A DNA stretch of 64,000 bases from Sphingobium sp. TCM1 (GCF_001650725.1 NZ_LXVX01000011.1:124001-188000), one strand, 5' to 3'. Counted from the first letter of the stretch, positions 1 through 8,968 are shown. Notes: a model not told the origin generated them from the sequence alone. Numbers and translations: made by a program.

Positions 1-739
1 CCACGGTGGCGACGCCGTCCTTCGTCACTCCGTGCCGACCCTGCTGGAATCCTTCGACATAGGCGCCTGCCAGCCGCGAGACGGTCGCCGGGTCGGATCC
101 GAAGGTGGCGGCAAAGCGCGGCCACCGTGGTTCGGTAGCCAGGTCCGCCTGGGGCGAGAGCGCCATATGGATGCCGACGGCGCGATATTCGATCCGCGCA
201 ATATCGCCGAAACGCCTGACCGTTTCCGCGTCCCCCAGAGCGGCGAAGCCCAAAGTGTCGGGCCAGAGCGAAAAGCCGCCGCCAGTCGTGCTGGCGCCCA
301 GGGTCGCCTGGAAATGATGGCGCGGGTCGGTGCTGATCGTGGCGGGTATGCCGAGGCGGCTGGCTTCGGCAAGCCGCTGGATGGCGTTGTTCTGCGTCGC
401 GAGTTCGGCCGGCGACACGACGAGGCGTGTGATGAAGCTGCTGATGTGCCGTTGGTCGATCAAAGTCTTGGCAGCGACGGCATCATAGGTCCGGCCGGAA
501 AAGCCGATGGTCGATCCCGGCGTGGGCAGGCTCGCGTGGAGCAGCATTCCTGCCTTTTCCTCCAGCGTCATCTGCGCCAGCAGATCCTCCACCCGCCTGT
601 CGATCGGCGCGCGATAATCCTCGTAGACGTCACGCTTGCCATCATGGTTGAGGTCGCGCCATGGGTCGGTGGGTGCTCCCGCGCCGCCGAGTACAAGGGC
701 AAAAAATGACGCAGCCGCGATCCTTCCGCGCATCACCAT
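1..739 (-). CDS. Glycoside hydrolase family 3 beta-glucosidase-like enzyme, truncated by the window edge
   Basis: Only the first 246 or so residues lie inside the window; the frame stays open to base 1. The protein opens with a short hydrophobic signal-like segment after MVMRGR, so it is probably periplasmic. A DLNHDGKRDVYEDY stretch and MTLEEKAGMLLH near residue 58 follow, both typical of the GH3 N-terminal barrel. Further on comes LSPQADLATEPRWPR plus TFGSDP, the usual GH3 substrate-pocket region. The catalytic nucleophile region is beyond the edge. The start could be ATG 739 or the in-frame ATG at 733. The latter shares bases with the TGA of the upstream GH3 gene, so the two are translationally coupled. 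A beta-glucosidase or beta-xylosidase activity is likely, but the substrate cannot be read from this fragment. Confidence 0.85.
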   Translation of the reverse strand, partial: MVMRGRIAAASFFALVLGGAGAPTDPWRDLNHDGKRDVYEDYRAPIDRRVEDLLAQMTLEEKAGMLLHASLPTPGSTIGFSGRTYDAVAAKTLIDQRHISSFITRLVVSPAELATQNNAIQRLAEASRLGIPATISTDPRHHFQATLGASTTGGGFSLWPDTLGFAALGDAETVRRFGDIARIEYRAVGIHMALSPQADLATEPRWPRFAATFGSDPATVSRLAGAYVEGFQQGRHGVTKDGVATV

Positions 740-2454
740 GTCAATTGCTCCTTCCCGCAAAAGGCATCGACCGGGCTGACGCCGGCAAATGGCGCATCGC
801 CCAGCAACCGCTCGGCCAGCGCCGTCTGGACGTCGGGCAGCGAGGCATAGGCGTTGATATAGGTCGCGACGTGCGGGGCGTCATACAGATAATAGGGCTG
901 GCCGAAAGACAGTAGCAGGGTCGGGATTTCGCGGTTGAACTGGATCATCGCGTTGCGGGGGCTGCCGTGCAGCTTGGCGAAGTCCAGGAAAATGTGCCCA
1001 AGGGCCGGGGTCGTTTCCTGTCCGATCAGATAGAGGACAAGGTCCGTATCATCCGGCGTCGGCATGGCCGCGGGGTCGAAGGCGCGCACGGCGAAACCGC
1101 GTGCTTCCAGTGCCCCGCGTAGCGGGTCGAAGCTGCGTTCGGGCGCGCCGGAAAAGAAGCTCGATCCTTCGTCGGCGATCACCGCGATACGCTTGTGCTT
1201 GGTTGGATCGAGGGGCAGCAATTGCTGCCTGTCCTTGACCAGCGTGATGCTGCGTCCCGCCGCATCGGCGGCGATCGCGAGATGATCGGGCCGGCGCAAT
1301 ATTTCGCGCACCCGTTCGACGGGGGCAAGTCGCTCGTCGTTCGTCATGCGGTGAAGGCCCAGTTTCGCCTTGAGCGTCAGGGTGCGGGTGACGGCTTCGT
1401 GCAGGCGCCGTTCGGACAGCCGGCCTTCGCGCAGCCCGCGCAGCATCAGCGCCATGTCCTCACCCGGATCGCGGCTGAACAGGAAGACGTCGCAACCATT
1501 CTCGATCACCGCAGGCACGGCTTCGGCCCTGTCCATCCAGCTGGTGAGGCCACCCATGACCGTGGCATCCGACACGATCAGGCCCTGAAACCCCAACTGC
1601 CCGCGCAACAATTCCTCGTTCAACAGGCGGGAGACCGATGCGGGCTGGAAGGCCGTGCGTCCCGCATCGGGCCAGCGTGACCGGACATAGGCGGGCAGGG
1701 CGATATGCGCCGACATCACGGTCATCACGCCATCGTCGATCAACGTGCCGAAGATGCGGCCGAAACTTTCCTCCCATTCCGCCATCGACAGGTCGTTGAC
1801 GGTCGTGGTCATGTGCTGGTCGCGATCGTCGATGCCGTCGCCCGGCCAGTGCTTCGCGCAGGCGGCGATGCCGTCGGCCTGCAGCGCGTGAACATAGGCG
1901 CGGGCATGGTCGATGATGCGCTGAGGGTCCGATCCATAGGACCGCGTGCCCACGATCGCGCTGCGAAAGGCGTGGTTGATGTCCACAACCGGGGTGAAGG
2001 ACCAGTTATAGCCCAACGCCCGGCTTTCGCGGGCGACGATGCGGGCAAGGTCGGCACTCAGCGCAAGGTCGTCGCAGGCCGCGATGCCCATCTGGTTGGG
2101 GATGGCCGTCGTGAAGGGAGAGCTGATCGTCCCGCCCTCGATATCGCCGGACAGGATCAGCGGCACGCCGGTTCCGTCCAGTGCCCGATCCAGCGCATGG
2201 CGGGTCGCCGCCCAGGCGGCGTCCAGATCATGGGCCGGGAAGCGATGGATGCCGCCAGGGGCATGGGTGGACAGATCGTCCACCTCTGCCAGCGTGTCAT
2301 GGCGCGCGGACAGCACGAACAATTGCGCGATCTGTGCTTCGACCGAGAGGGCGTCACGGGTGTTTTCCACCCAGCGCTGATCCTCCGGGGAGAGGGCGAG
2401 AGGGCCAGCGCTGGGCGAACGGAGGGGAGACAGGTCGGGGATGGCGATACTCAT
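733..2454 (-). CDS. Glycoside hydrolase family 3, NagZ-like (histidine acid/base type)
   Basis: This 573-residue protein has a GH3 barrel with the motif KHWPGDGIDDRDQH at residues 201-214. That spacing matches the NagZ-type KH-P-G-G-D-x-H loop, in which an Asp-His dyad (here D212 and H214) replaces the usual glutamate acid/base. The nucleophile is probably D296 in GLIVSDATVMGG. A C-terminal sandwich domain follows (residues about 380-573), which the short single-domain NagZ lacks. No signal peptide is visible, so it may act in the cytoplasm, unlike its signal-bearing GH3 partner downstream. Natural substrates of such enzymes include beta-N-acetylglucosaminides and some beta-glucosides; the exact one is unknown. 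It is second in an operon with a TonB receptor 52 bases upstream. No strong Shine-Dalgarno sequence precedes the ATG. Confidence 0.85.
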   Translation of the reverse strand: MSIAIPDLSPLRSPSAGPLALSPEDQRWVENTRDALSVEAQIAQLFVLSARHDTLAEVDDLSTHAPGGIHRFPAHDLDAAWAATRHALDRALDGTGVPLILSGDIEGGTISSPFTTAIPNQMGIAACDDLALSADLARIVARESRALGYNWSFTPVVDINHAFRSAIVGTRSYGSDPQRIIDHARAYVHALQADGIAACAKHWPGDGIDDRDQHMTTTVNDLSMAEWEESFGRIFGTLIDDGVMTVMSAHIALPAYVRSRWPDAGRTAFQPASVSRLLNEELLRGQLGFQGLIVSDATVMGGLTSWMDRAEAVPAVIENGCDVFLFSRDPGEDMALMLRGLREGRLSERRLHEAVTRTLTLKAKLGLHRMTNDERLAPVERVREILRRPDHLAIAADAAGRSITLVKDRQQLLPLDPTKHKRIAVIADEGSSFFSGAPERSFDPLRGALEARGFAVRAFDPAAMPTPDDTDLVLYLIGQETTPALGHIFLDFAKLHGSPRNAMIQFNREIPTLLLSFGQPYYLYDAPHVATYINAYASLPDVQTALAERLLGDAPFAGVSPVDAFCGKEQLTW

Positions 2455-2506
2455 CGGGCAGAGGCGAATGCGCGTGCGGCGGCCGCAACCGCTGCACGCT
2501 GTCCAA

Positions 2507-4882
2507 TCAGAATTTCACGCCCAGGGTGGCGCCGAAATAACGATCCGCATCCTTGTTGAAGGTGCCGACCAGATCATAGTTGCCGCCCAGGAACGAGGTG
2601 TGGCCGATGCTGGTCAGGTAGTTTTCGTCGAACAGATTTTTGACGAACAGGGTCAGGCTGTAGCGGCCGTCAATCTGTTTCACGCCGATGCTGGCGTCCA
2701 CCAGCGTATAGGCGGGCTGTTCCAGCAGCCTGTCCTGCTCGACCGAGAAGTTCATAGCGCTCTGGAAATTGACGCCCACCTGCGCGAAGCCGGCATAGTC
2801 GGTGCCTGGAATGTTCGCTTCGTAACGCGGCGCGATGCTGATGCGCCATTTCGGGCTGACGGGCAGGGTCGCGCCGCGCAGATTTTGCGTCGGGGTGACT
2901 CCGGCAGCGGCGCGGTAGCAGATGTTTGTCGGCGATCCGGACATGATCGGTGCGGTGGCCGCGATCTGCTGCGGGCAGTTCAGGCCATCGATGTCGATGC
3001 GCGCGTCCGAATAGGTCACGGCGCCGGTCAGGCTGAAATGATCGTCGGGACGCACCGTCGCCTCGACCTCGAACCCCTTGGTGCGAGACTTGCCGGCATT
3101 GGTGGATACAAACTGGACCACGCCCGATGCGATGTCGGACCGGTTCGCCTGGACCTGAAGATTGGTATAGTCCGCCAGGAACAGCGCGGTGCTGACGCTC
3201 AGTACGCCGTCGGCGGTACGGCCCTTGAAGCCCAATTCATATGCGTTGACATGTTCCGGTTCCAGCACGGTCTGGTTGGCCAGATTCGTGGAAATTTCCA
3301 TGTCATAGCCCAGCCCCTTATAGCCGCGGGTATAGCTGCCATAGACCTGTGCATTGCGACTGAATTCATATTGCAGGCCTGCCTTGCCGGTGACGGCGGT
3401 GTCGTCGGCGGAGACCGAACCGCTGGTCGATGCGTTGCCAGGAAACACCACGTCGCCCGCAACGATCGGTGCTGTGCGGGTGCCGCTGTTGGTGCCTTTC
3501 TCATATTGCACGCGAAGGCCGCCGATCGCCTTGAGGCCGCCGATGATGCGATAGTCGAACTGGCCGAAGGCGGCGATGCTGTCCTGCTTCAGGCGAACAT
3601 TGCTCGCGGCGGATTGCCAGACGATGTTGGCGGTGGCGCAGGGCTGGCCGAAGGTGCCGGCGGTGCAGCGGGCGCGGCGGCGATCGAAGGGACGCTCTAT
3701 GTCCGAATGCATGTAGAAGACACCGGCGACATAGTTGAGGTCGCTGTTGCCGTTGTTGGCGATGCGCAGTTCCTGGCTGAAGGCGGACAGGTCCACGACA
3801 CCATGGTTCTGGCTGAAATGGGAATAGGTCGCGCCGGCCCCGACGAACAGCGGCACGTTGCTGTTGATGCGTTCGATCGGCTGGTTCACGTCCAGATAAT
3901 ATTTCTGGTATGCGGTGATCGACGTGATGGTTGACTCGCCCAGATCCCAGTCGGCCTGGAGCGAATAGGTCTGCTGGTCGCTGTTGGAATAGGTGACGGT
4001 CTCGTCATTCAGCGTGCGGTTCTCGCGCGTTGCATTGATCGGGCCGACCAGAGATTGGAGATTGGGATTGGTGATCGCAATCCAGGTCGACGCGCAGCAG
4101 TCCGCTTCGGTCTTGCGATATTCGGCCGCGAACAACAGATTCAGGTTGTCGGTCGCGTCCCATTCCAGCTTGCCGCGCACGCCCCAGCTCTTCGAACCAT
4201 TGTCCCAGCCGCCGGTGGCGATGTTGCGGGCGATGCCGCGCACGTCATTGTAGAAGCCGGTGACGCGAGCACGCATCGTGTCGCTGATCGGGCCCGACAC
4301 GGTGCCGCGGACGCGATATTCACCATGTTCGGCGATGGTCGCTTCGGCGCGGCCTTCGAAATCGCGCGAGGGACGGGCGGTGGTGACGTTGACCACGCCG
4401 GCGGTCGCGTTCTTGCCGAACAACGTGCCCTGCGGGCCACGCAGCACTTCGACGCGCTCGATGTCGGCGAGGTCGGTGAAGCCCTGGGTCTGGCGCACGG
4501 CGACCACGCCGTCGACGACGGTCGAAACGGACGATTCGACGCCCTGGCCGAACAGGGCGGTGCCGATGCCGCGAATGCGGAAGCTGCTGTTGGTAGGCGT
4601 GGCGCCCTGTTGGAAGGTGAGCGACGGCACCGCCTGCACTAGGGAACTGCTGTCATTGATCTGGCGATTGGCCAGCGTATCGGCGCCTACGGCGGTGACG
4701 GCCAGCGGTACATCCTGGAGGCGCTCGGCGCGCTTTTGCGCGGTCACCACGATGTCGGTGCCGTCCAGCGCCGCGGTATCGGCGCCCTGGTCCTGCGCGA
4801 ATACGGCCATGGGCGACATGACAGCGCCAAGCACGATCGCAGATGCGCTGGCATGGCTCAGGATATTTCTGGAAAAACGCAT
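2507..4882 (-). CDS. TonB-dependent outer-membrane receptor, probably for a glycoside
   Basis: The protein has 791 residues. A signal peptide (MRFSRNILSH to about VFAQ) precedes a TonB-box-like stretch, DIVVTAQKRAERLQDVP. The plug domain follows with RIRGIGTALFGQG and VEVLRGPQGTLFGKNATAG, then a large beta-barrel ending in terminal phenylalanine (GVKF). The start at 4882 is chosen because GGGGAGG lies just upstream and the signal peptide starts there; an in-frame start 18 codons earlier has no such support. It heads an operon with two GH3 enzymes and sits opposite a LacI regulator. The context therefore points to import of an oligosaccharide or aryl glycoside across the outer membrane, powered by TonB-ExbBD. 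The substrate itself is inferred only from the neighbours. Confidence 0.9.
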   Translation of the reverse strand: MRFSRNILSHASASAIVLGAVMSPMAVFAQDQGADTAALDGTDIVVTAQKRAERLQDVPLAVTAVGADTLANRQINDSSSLVQAVPSLTFQQGATPTNSSFRIRGIGTALFGQGVESSVSTVVDGVVAVRQTQGFTDLADIERVEVLRGPQGTLFGKNATAGVVNVTTARPSRDFEGRAEATIAEHGEYRVRGTVSGPISDTMRARVTGFYNDVRGIARNIATGGWDNGSKSWGVRGKLEWDATDNLNLLFAAEYRKTEADCCASTWIAITNPNLQSLVGPINATRENRTLNDETVTYSNSDQQTYSLQADWDLGESTITSITAYQKYYLDVNQPIERINSNVPLFVGAGATYSHFSQNHGVVDLSAFSQELRIANNGNSDLNYVAGVFYMHSDIERPFDRRRARCTAGTFGQPCATANIVWQSAASNVRLKQDSIAAFGQFDYRIIGGLKAIGGLRVQYEKGTNSGTRTAPIVAGDVVFPGNASTSGSVSADDTAVTGKAGLQYEFSRNAQVYGSYTRGYKGLGYDMEISTNLANQTVLEPEHVNAYELGFKGRTADGVLSVSTALFLADYTNLQVQANRSDIASGVVQFVSTNAGKSRTKGFEVEATVRPDDHFSLTGAVTYSDARIDIDGLNCPQQIAATAPIMSGSPTNICYRAAAGVTPTQNLRGATLPVSPKWRISIAPRYEANIPGTDYAGFAQVGVNFQSAMNFSVEQDRLLEQPAYTLVDASIGVKQIDGRYSLTLFVKNLFDENYLTSIGHTSFLGGNYDLVGTFNKDADRYFGATLGVKF

Positions 4883-4991
4883 TTTTGCCTCCCCTATCTC
4901 GCCCGGACGATTGTGCACCGGCGCGCTGTTGTTCAAATCCCGGCGGCGACCGAAGCCGGCGACGCCCTCACGCTATTCGCTTGCGCAATTG

Positions 4992-5117
4992 TAGCGCTAA
5001 ATGTTCGACGCATGAGTTGGAGTCAAGTCAGAATTTTAGCGCTATAACTGCAGGCGGCAAGTTGGATGAAACGACGGCTCTGGCGGCATTTGCCATTGCG
5101 CATATTTTAGCGATAAA
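4992..5117. promoter_or_regulatory. Three LacI-type operators and a divergent promoter region
   Basis: The gap between the receptor gene and the LacI gene holds two perfect TAGCGCTA palindromes (4992-4999 and 5037-5044) and one near copy, TAGCGATA (5108-5115). The flanks are A/T-rich, for example TTTTAGCGCTATAA. Centres are 45 and 71 bases apart. On the minus strand a TTGACT at 5026-5021, 17 bases from CATTTA at 5003-4998, makes a plausible -35/-10 pair for the receptor operon. The first operator overlaps that -10, and the second lies just upstream of the -35. The third lies about 80 bases before the LacI start. Repression of both directions by the adjacent LacI protein, with looping between sites, is the natural reading. 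The rest of the 4883-5191 gap shows nothing else. Confidence 0.7.
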
Positions 5118-5191
5118 TGACAGGTGCGGGCGCGGGGGCGTTCACCGAGCAGGCCGACATCGGTCGCCCAACGGAAAACAGGGAGTTCACC

Positions 5192-6244
5192 ATGGCCCGT
5201 CCGGGTCGCCGTTCCAGCCAGGCCGTCACGATCCAGACCGTTGCCGATCGCGCCGGCGTTTCGACCATGACCGTGTCCAATGTCCTCAACAACAGCCACA
5301 AGGTGCGGGAAAAGACGCGTGAACTGGTGATGGCTGCCGTGCGCGAACTGAACTACATACCCAATCTGGCAGCCCGTTCGCTGGCCAGCGCGGCGACGAT
5401 CCGGATCGGCCTGTTGCACCGCAATATCGAGAATGCCTTTCTCAGTTCCATTCTGGTTGGTGCGCTTGACGCTACCAGCCAGTTGGGCGCGCAATTGCTG
5501 CTGCGGCGGCTCGACAGCGCGGCGCCGGTCGAGATTGCGCGACAGATGAAAGCCCTGGTGGACAGTGGCGCCAATGCCATCCTGATCGTGCCGCCCTATT
5601 GCGAAGTGGCCAGCATGTTCGGGCTGACGCGCGATGTTCCGGTGCCCGTCATCGCCATGTCGCCGGGCGACGAATTGCCGGGCGAATATTGCGTCCGGAT
5701 CGACGATCGTGAAGCGGCGCGCGAAATGACCGCCTATCTGATCGGCCTGGGCCATCGCGACATCGGCTTTATTCGCGGTGGTCCGGGGCATCTGATCCAT
5801 CGCACCCGATGCGACGGCTATATGGCGGCGCTGAGGGATGCCGGCCTTGATGTTCGTCCGGACCTGATCGTCGAAGGCGACATGAGTTTCGAATCCGGTC
5901 TGGCCGCGGGCGAGCAATTGTTGAACCTCGCGCATCGTCCCACCGCGATTTTCGCCAGCAATGATGACATGGCTGCGGCGATCGTGTCGCTGGCGCACCG
6001 ACGGGGTCTGGACGTGCCGCGCGACATTTCTGTGGTTGGCTTCGATGATACTCCCATAGCAGTCAAGATCTGGCCGCCTTTGACCAGTGTGCGGCATCCC
6101 GGCGCGCGGATTTCGGCGGAAGCGGCGACGCAGGCGGTGGCGCTGGCGAGGAGTGCGGAAACGCTCCCTGCGCCCTCGACAACATATCTGCGCCATGAAC
6201 TGGTGATCAGGGAATCCACGGCATCACCTTCGCTGGATGGTTAG
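5192..6244 (+). CDS. LacI-family transcriptional regulator
   Basis: This is a 350-residue LacI/GalR-type repressor. The N-terminal helix-turn-helix TIQTVADRAGVSTMTVSNVL is followed by the hinge region NYIPNLAARSL. A periplasmic-binding-like sensor domain contains FASNDDMAAAIVSLAHRRG and ISVVGFDDTPIA, family signatures near the C terminus. The start at 5192 is preceded by GGGAG and gives the standard position for the DNA-binding helix; an upstream in-frame ATG at 5117 lies within the operator region and is less likely. The gene faces the TonB receptor/GH3 operon, and three operator-like palindromes lie between them, so it probably controls that operon and itself. The effector is most likely a sugar or glycoside released by the GH3 enzymes. 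Confidence 0.93.
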   Translation: MARPGRRSSQAVTIQTVADRAGVSTMTVSNVLNNSHKVREKTRELVMAAVRELNYIPNLAARSLASAATIRIGLLHRNIENAFLSSILVGALDATSQLGAQLLLRRLDSAAPVEIARQMKALVDSGANAILIVPPYCEVASMFGLTRDVPVPVIAMSPGDELPGEYCVRIDDREAAREMTAYLIGLGHRDIGFIRGGPGHLIHRTRCDGYMAALRDAGLDVRPDLIVEGDMSFESGLAAGEQLLNLAHRPTAIFASNDDMAAAIVSLAHRRGLDVPRDISVVGFDDTPIAVKIWPPLTSVRHPGARISAEAATQAVALARSAETLPAPSTTYLRHELVIRESTASPSLDG

Positions 6245-6430
6245 CCCCGGACCAGTTGCATATACATCCTGATCCGATCCGACGATCGTGGTTCGTCTCG
6301 AACATTGATCGGTTGCGAACGGTATGGAGGCGGAGCACGGCCGCCTGTCGTCAATCGCGAACCGAATGCAATTTGTGCAACGCAAAAATTTCGCTTGCGA
6401 CTCGAATGAAAGGGTGACAGCTTGCATGTC

Positions 6431-6570
6431 ATCGAAGCAGGGGCGCTTCGATCTATAGACTGATGCTCGCCGATGACGGCAGGCTCAGTTCCGTTCCTTC
6501 ACAGGATCGATCAGGCAATGATGCCGCCCGGACAGGTCTTGCGACCTTGGTCCTGGCGGCTTTTTTATTT
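6431..6570 (+). promoter_or_regulatory. Leader attenuator of the nitrate-transport operon: two hairpins plus intrinsic terminator
   Basis: The 458-base gap upstream of the binding-protein gene contains three stems. The first, 6431-6452, is a perfect 8-bp stem (ATCGAAGC/GCTTCGAT) with the six-base loop AGGGGC. The second, 6459-6489, closes with ACTGA/TCAGT and ends in the six-base loop GATGAC, with one mismatch and one bulge. The third, 6523-6560, is a long GC-rich stem (GCCGCC paired with GGCGGC, then GGAC/GTCC and AGGTC/GACCT) followed by TTTTTTATTT, a textbook Rho-independent terminator. It lies about 130 bases before the start codon. ANTAR proteins such as NasR and NasT bind paired hairpins with six-base loops carrying A at 1 and G at 4 in nitrate-assimilation leaders. 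The first loop fits; the second has G at position 1. The stretch 6245-6430 shows nothing I can name. Confidence 0.7.
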
Positions 6571-6702
6571 GGTTTTCCGCCAGCGGCCTGCGGCTGCCGG
6601 GCGGCTCTCAAGAACATCTTTCGCGCGCCGGATCGGTTTCCGGCGACGGACGGCCGCGCCCGTGCGCGGCTGATGACGAGCAACAGGGAAGGACATTGGG
6701 GA

Positions 6703-7983
6703 ATGGCAGAGGGGGACAATCGGGATAGCGTCAGCCGGCGCGGTCTGCTCAAGACCAGCGGCACGGCGGCGATATTCGCTGCGGTGCAGCAGGCATTTCC
6801 ATCCGGCGTGTTTGCGGCGGGGTCGGGTCCGGAAGTATCGGGCGCCAAGCTCGGTTTCATCGCGCTCACGGATGCGGCGCCGCTGATCATCGCCAAGGAA
6901 CTGGGCCTCTTCGCCAAATATGGGATGCCCGACGTGCAGGTGATGAAGCAGGCCAGCTGGGGGGCGACCCGCGACAATCTGGTCCTGGGCAGCGGCGGCG
7001 GTGGCATCGATGGCGCGCATATTCTGACGCCGATGCCCTATCTGCTGACGCTGGGCGCGATCGGCAAGGCGACGCCGATGAGCATCCTCGCCCGCCTCAA
7101 CGTCAACGGTCAGGCCATTTCCGTTTCCAAGGAATATCTCGGGGCGAAGGCCGACCTCAACGCGGCTAAGATGAAAGGAGTTATCGCCCAGCGCAAAGGC
7201 GCGGGCAAGAAGATCAGCATGGCCATGACCTTCCCCGGCGGCACGCATGACCTGTGGCTACGCTACTGGCTGGCCGCTGGCGGCATCGACCCGGACAAGG
7301 ATGTGGAGCTGATCACGGTTCCGCCGCCACAGATGGTTGCGAACATGAAGGCCGACACGATGGACGCCTTCTGCGTGGGTGAGCCGTGGAACGATCAGCT
7401 TGTTGCGCAGCAACTGGGCTACACCGCCGTATCGACCGGCCAGATGTGGATGAACCATCCCGAAAAAAGCTTCGCCATGCGTTCCGACTGGGTCGCGAAG
7501 CATCCACGGGCGGCGCAGGCGATCACGGCCGCCATCATCGAGGCGCAACGCTGGGCCGACAGTCCGGCCAACACCAGCCAGCTCGCCAGCACGATCGCCG
7601 GTCGCGATTATCTCAAATGTCCGGTCACCGACATCGCCGATCGTCTTCAGGGCAATTTTACCATGGGCGACGGGCGCAAATTCCCGAACGCGGCCTTCAA
7701 GATGAAGTTCTTCGCCGGCTACGCCTCCTTCCCCTACAAGAGCCATGACCTCTGGTTCCTCACCGAGAACCAGCGCTGGGGCAAGCTGCCCATGTCGCTC
7801 GACACCAAGGGCACCATCGCCAAGGTCAACCGCTCCGACATCTGGCGGAAGGCCGCGGCGATGCTGGGGGGCAAGGGGCCGGCCAGCGACAGCCGGGGCG
7901 TCGAGAAATTCTTTGACGGCAAGAGCTTCGATCCCGCCAACCCCAAGGCTTACCTCGCCAGCCTGGCGATCAAGCGCGTCTGA
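6703..7983 (+). CDS. nrtA: Nitrate-type ABC transporter substrate-binding protein (NrtA/NasF family)
   Basis: This 426-residue protein has a twin-arginine signal (SRRGLLKTSGTA) followed by a periplasmic binding domain. Family features are LGFIALTDAAPLIIAKELGLFAKYG, the LTPMPYLLTLG segment and FCVGEPWN. These match nitrate/nitrite binding proteins of the NrtA/CmpA group rather than taurine or sulfonate binders, though the ligand pocket cannot be confirmed by eye. The start at 6703 follows GGGAAGGA with good spacing. The frame is open further upstream, but that part runs through the leader terminator and is not coding. Permease and ATPase genes follow at 17-base gaps, so the three form one importer operon with the porin after them. 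Expression is probably set by antitermination in the leader. Confidence 0.85.
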   Translation: MAEGDNRDSVSRRGLLKTSGTAAIFAAVQQAFPSGVFAAGSGPEVSGAKLGFIALTDAAPLIIAKELGLFAKYGMPDVQVMKQASWGATRDNLVLGSGGGGIDGAHILTPMPYLLTLGAIGKATPMSILARLNVNGQAISVSKEYLGAKADLNAAKMKGVIAQRKGAGKKISMAMTFPGGTHDLWLRYWLAAGGIDPDKDVELITVPPPQMVANMKADTMDAFCVGEPWNDQLVAQQLGYTAVSTGQMWMNHPEKSFAMRSDWVAKHPRAAQAITAAIIEAQRWADSPANTSQLASTIAGRDYLKCPVTDIADRLQGNFTMGDGRKFPNAAFKMKFFAGYASFPYKSHDLWFLTENQRWGKLPMSLDTKGTIAKVNRSDIWRKAAAMLGGKGPASDSRGVEKFFDGKSFDPANPKAYLASLAIKRV

Positions 7984-8000
7984 CAGGGAAGGAAAAGAGC

Positions 8001-8951
8001 ATGGCCTTGCCATCGCCCAACAGCAAGAATGGACCGTCGGTTTCGGCCGGCGCTCCCGCCACCGAACTGGGGGTCATCCTGCCCTATCCCGAAGAGGCGA
8101 TCGCCCGCCGGAGTTTCGAGCCGGTCGCGGCGCCGGTTCACCCGCTGGTCCGGACCGCCCGGTCCATGGTGGCCAATACGCTGCCGACATTGGTGATGGT
8201 CGTGGGGCTGCTGCTGGTCTGGCAGCTGCTCTGCGGCTCGCCGGACGCGACCTTCCCCAGCCCCTACAAGGTCTGGCAGGAAAGCCATGAGGTGATCGTC
8301 AATCCCTTCAAGGGGGTCGATTTCGTCGCGATGAGCATCCAGGACGGCGGCGACGTCGGCATTGCCGGCCATGTGCTGACCAGCCTCAGCCGCGTGCTGA
8401 TCGGCTACAGCATTGCCGCGGTGATCGGCGTGGCGCTTGGCATATTGATCGGGCAAAGCGTTTTCGCCTTCCGGGCGCTCGATCCGTTGTTCCAGGTATT
8501 GCGCACCGTGCCGCCGCTGGCCTGGTTGCCGATCAGCCTGGCGATTTTCCAGCAGGCCCAGCCCTCGGCGATCTTCCTGATCTTCATCACCGCGATCTGG
8601 CCGGTCATCCTCAACACCGCCGCCGGCGTCCAGACGATCCCGGCCGCCTATCGCAACGTGGCCAAGGTGCTGGCGCTCAATCCGGTCGAATATTTCGTCC
8701 GCATCATGCTGCCCGCCACCGTCCCGCACATGTTCACCGGCCTGCGCATCGGCGTCGGCATGAGCTGGCTCGCGATCGTCGCCGCCGAAATGGTGCAGGG
8801 AGGCACCGGCGTCGGCTTCTTCATCTGGGACAGCTACAACAGCTCGCTGCTGACCGACACCATCGTCGCGCTGGTCTGGATCGGCATGGTGGGCTTCGCA
8901 CTGGACCGCATCGTCGCTTTCGCGGGCCGCATCATCGGCCGCGCCGGTTAA
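8001..8951 (+). CDS. nrtB: Nitrate-type ABC transporter permease
   Basis: The 316-residue inner-membrane permease belongs to the BPD/CysTW group. After an N-terminal cytoplasmic region of about 60 residues, a first hydrophobic helix starts near LPTLVMVVGLLLVWQLL. Several more follow, with TVPPLAWLPISLAIF and the cytoplasmic coupling-loop region around ALNPVEYFVRIMLPATVPHMFTGLR. The segment ending QGGTGVGFFIWDSYNSS is characteristic of NrtB and its relatives. The gene begins 17 bases after the binding protein, preceded by AGGGAAGGAAA, and is followed 17 bases later by the ATPase. It should form the membrane channel, probably as a homodimer, because only one permease gene is present. Confidence 0.88.
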   Translation: MALPSPNSKNGPSVSAGAPATELGVILPYPEEAIARRSFEPVAAPVHPLVRTARSMVANTLPTLVMVVGLLLVWQLLCGSPDATFPSPYKVWQESHEVIVNPFKGVDFVAMSIQDGGDVGIAGHVLTSLSRVLIGYSIAAVIGVALGILIGQSVFAFRALDPLFQVLRTVPPLAWLPISLAIFQQAQPSAIFLIFITAIWPVILNTAAGVQTIPAAYRNVAKVLALNPVEYFVRIMLPATVPHMFTGLRIGVGMSWLAIVAAEMVQGGTGVGFFIWDSYNSSLLTDTIVALVWIGMVGFALDRIVAFAGRIIGRAG

Positions 8952-8968
8952 AGGGAAAGGACAGGCTC

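Noticed and set aside
6463..6702. N-terminal extension of the nitrate-binding protein
   Set aside because: The frame is open but runs through the second leader hairpin and the terminator; the Tat signal and ribosome site place the real start at 6703.
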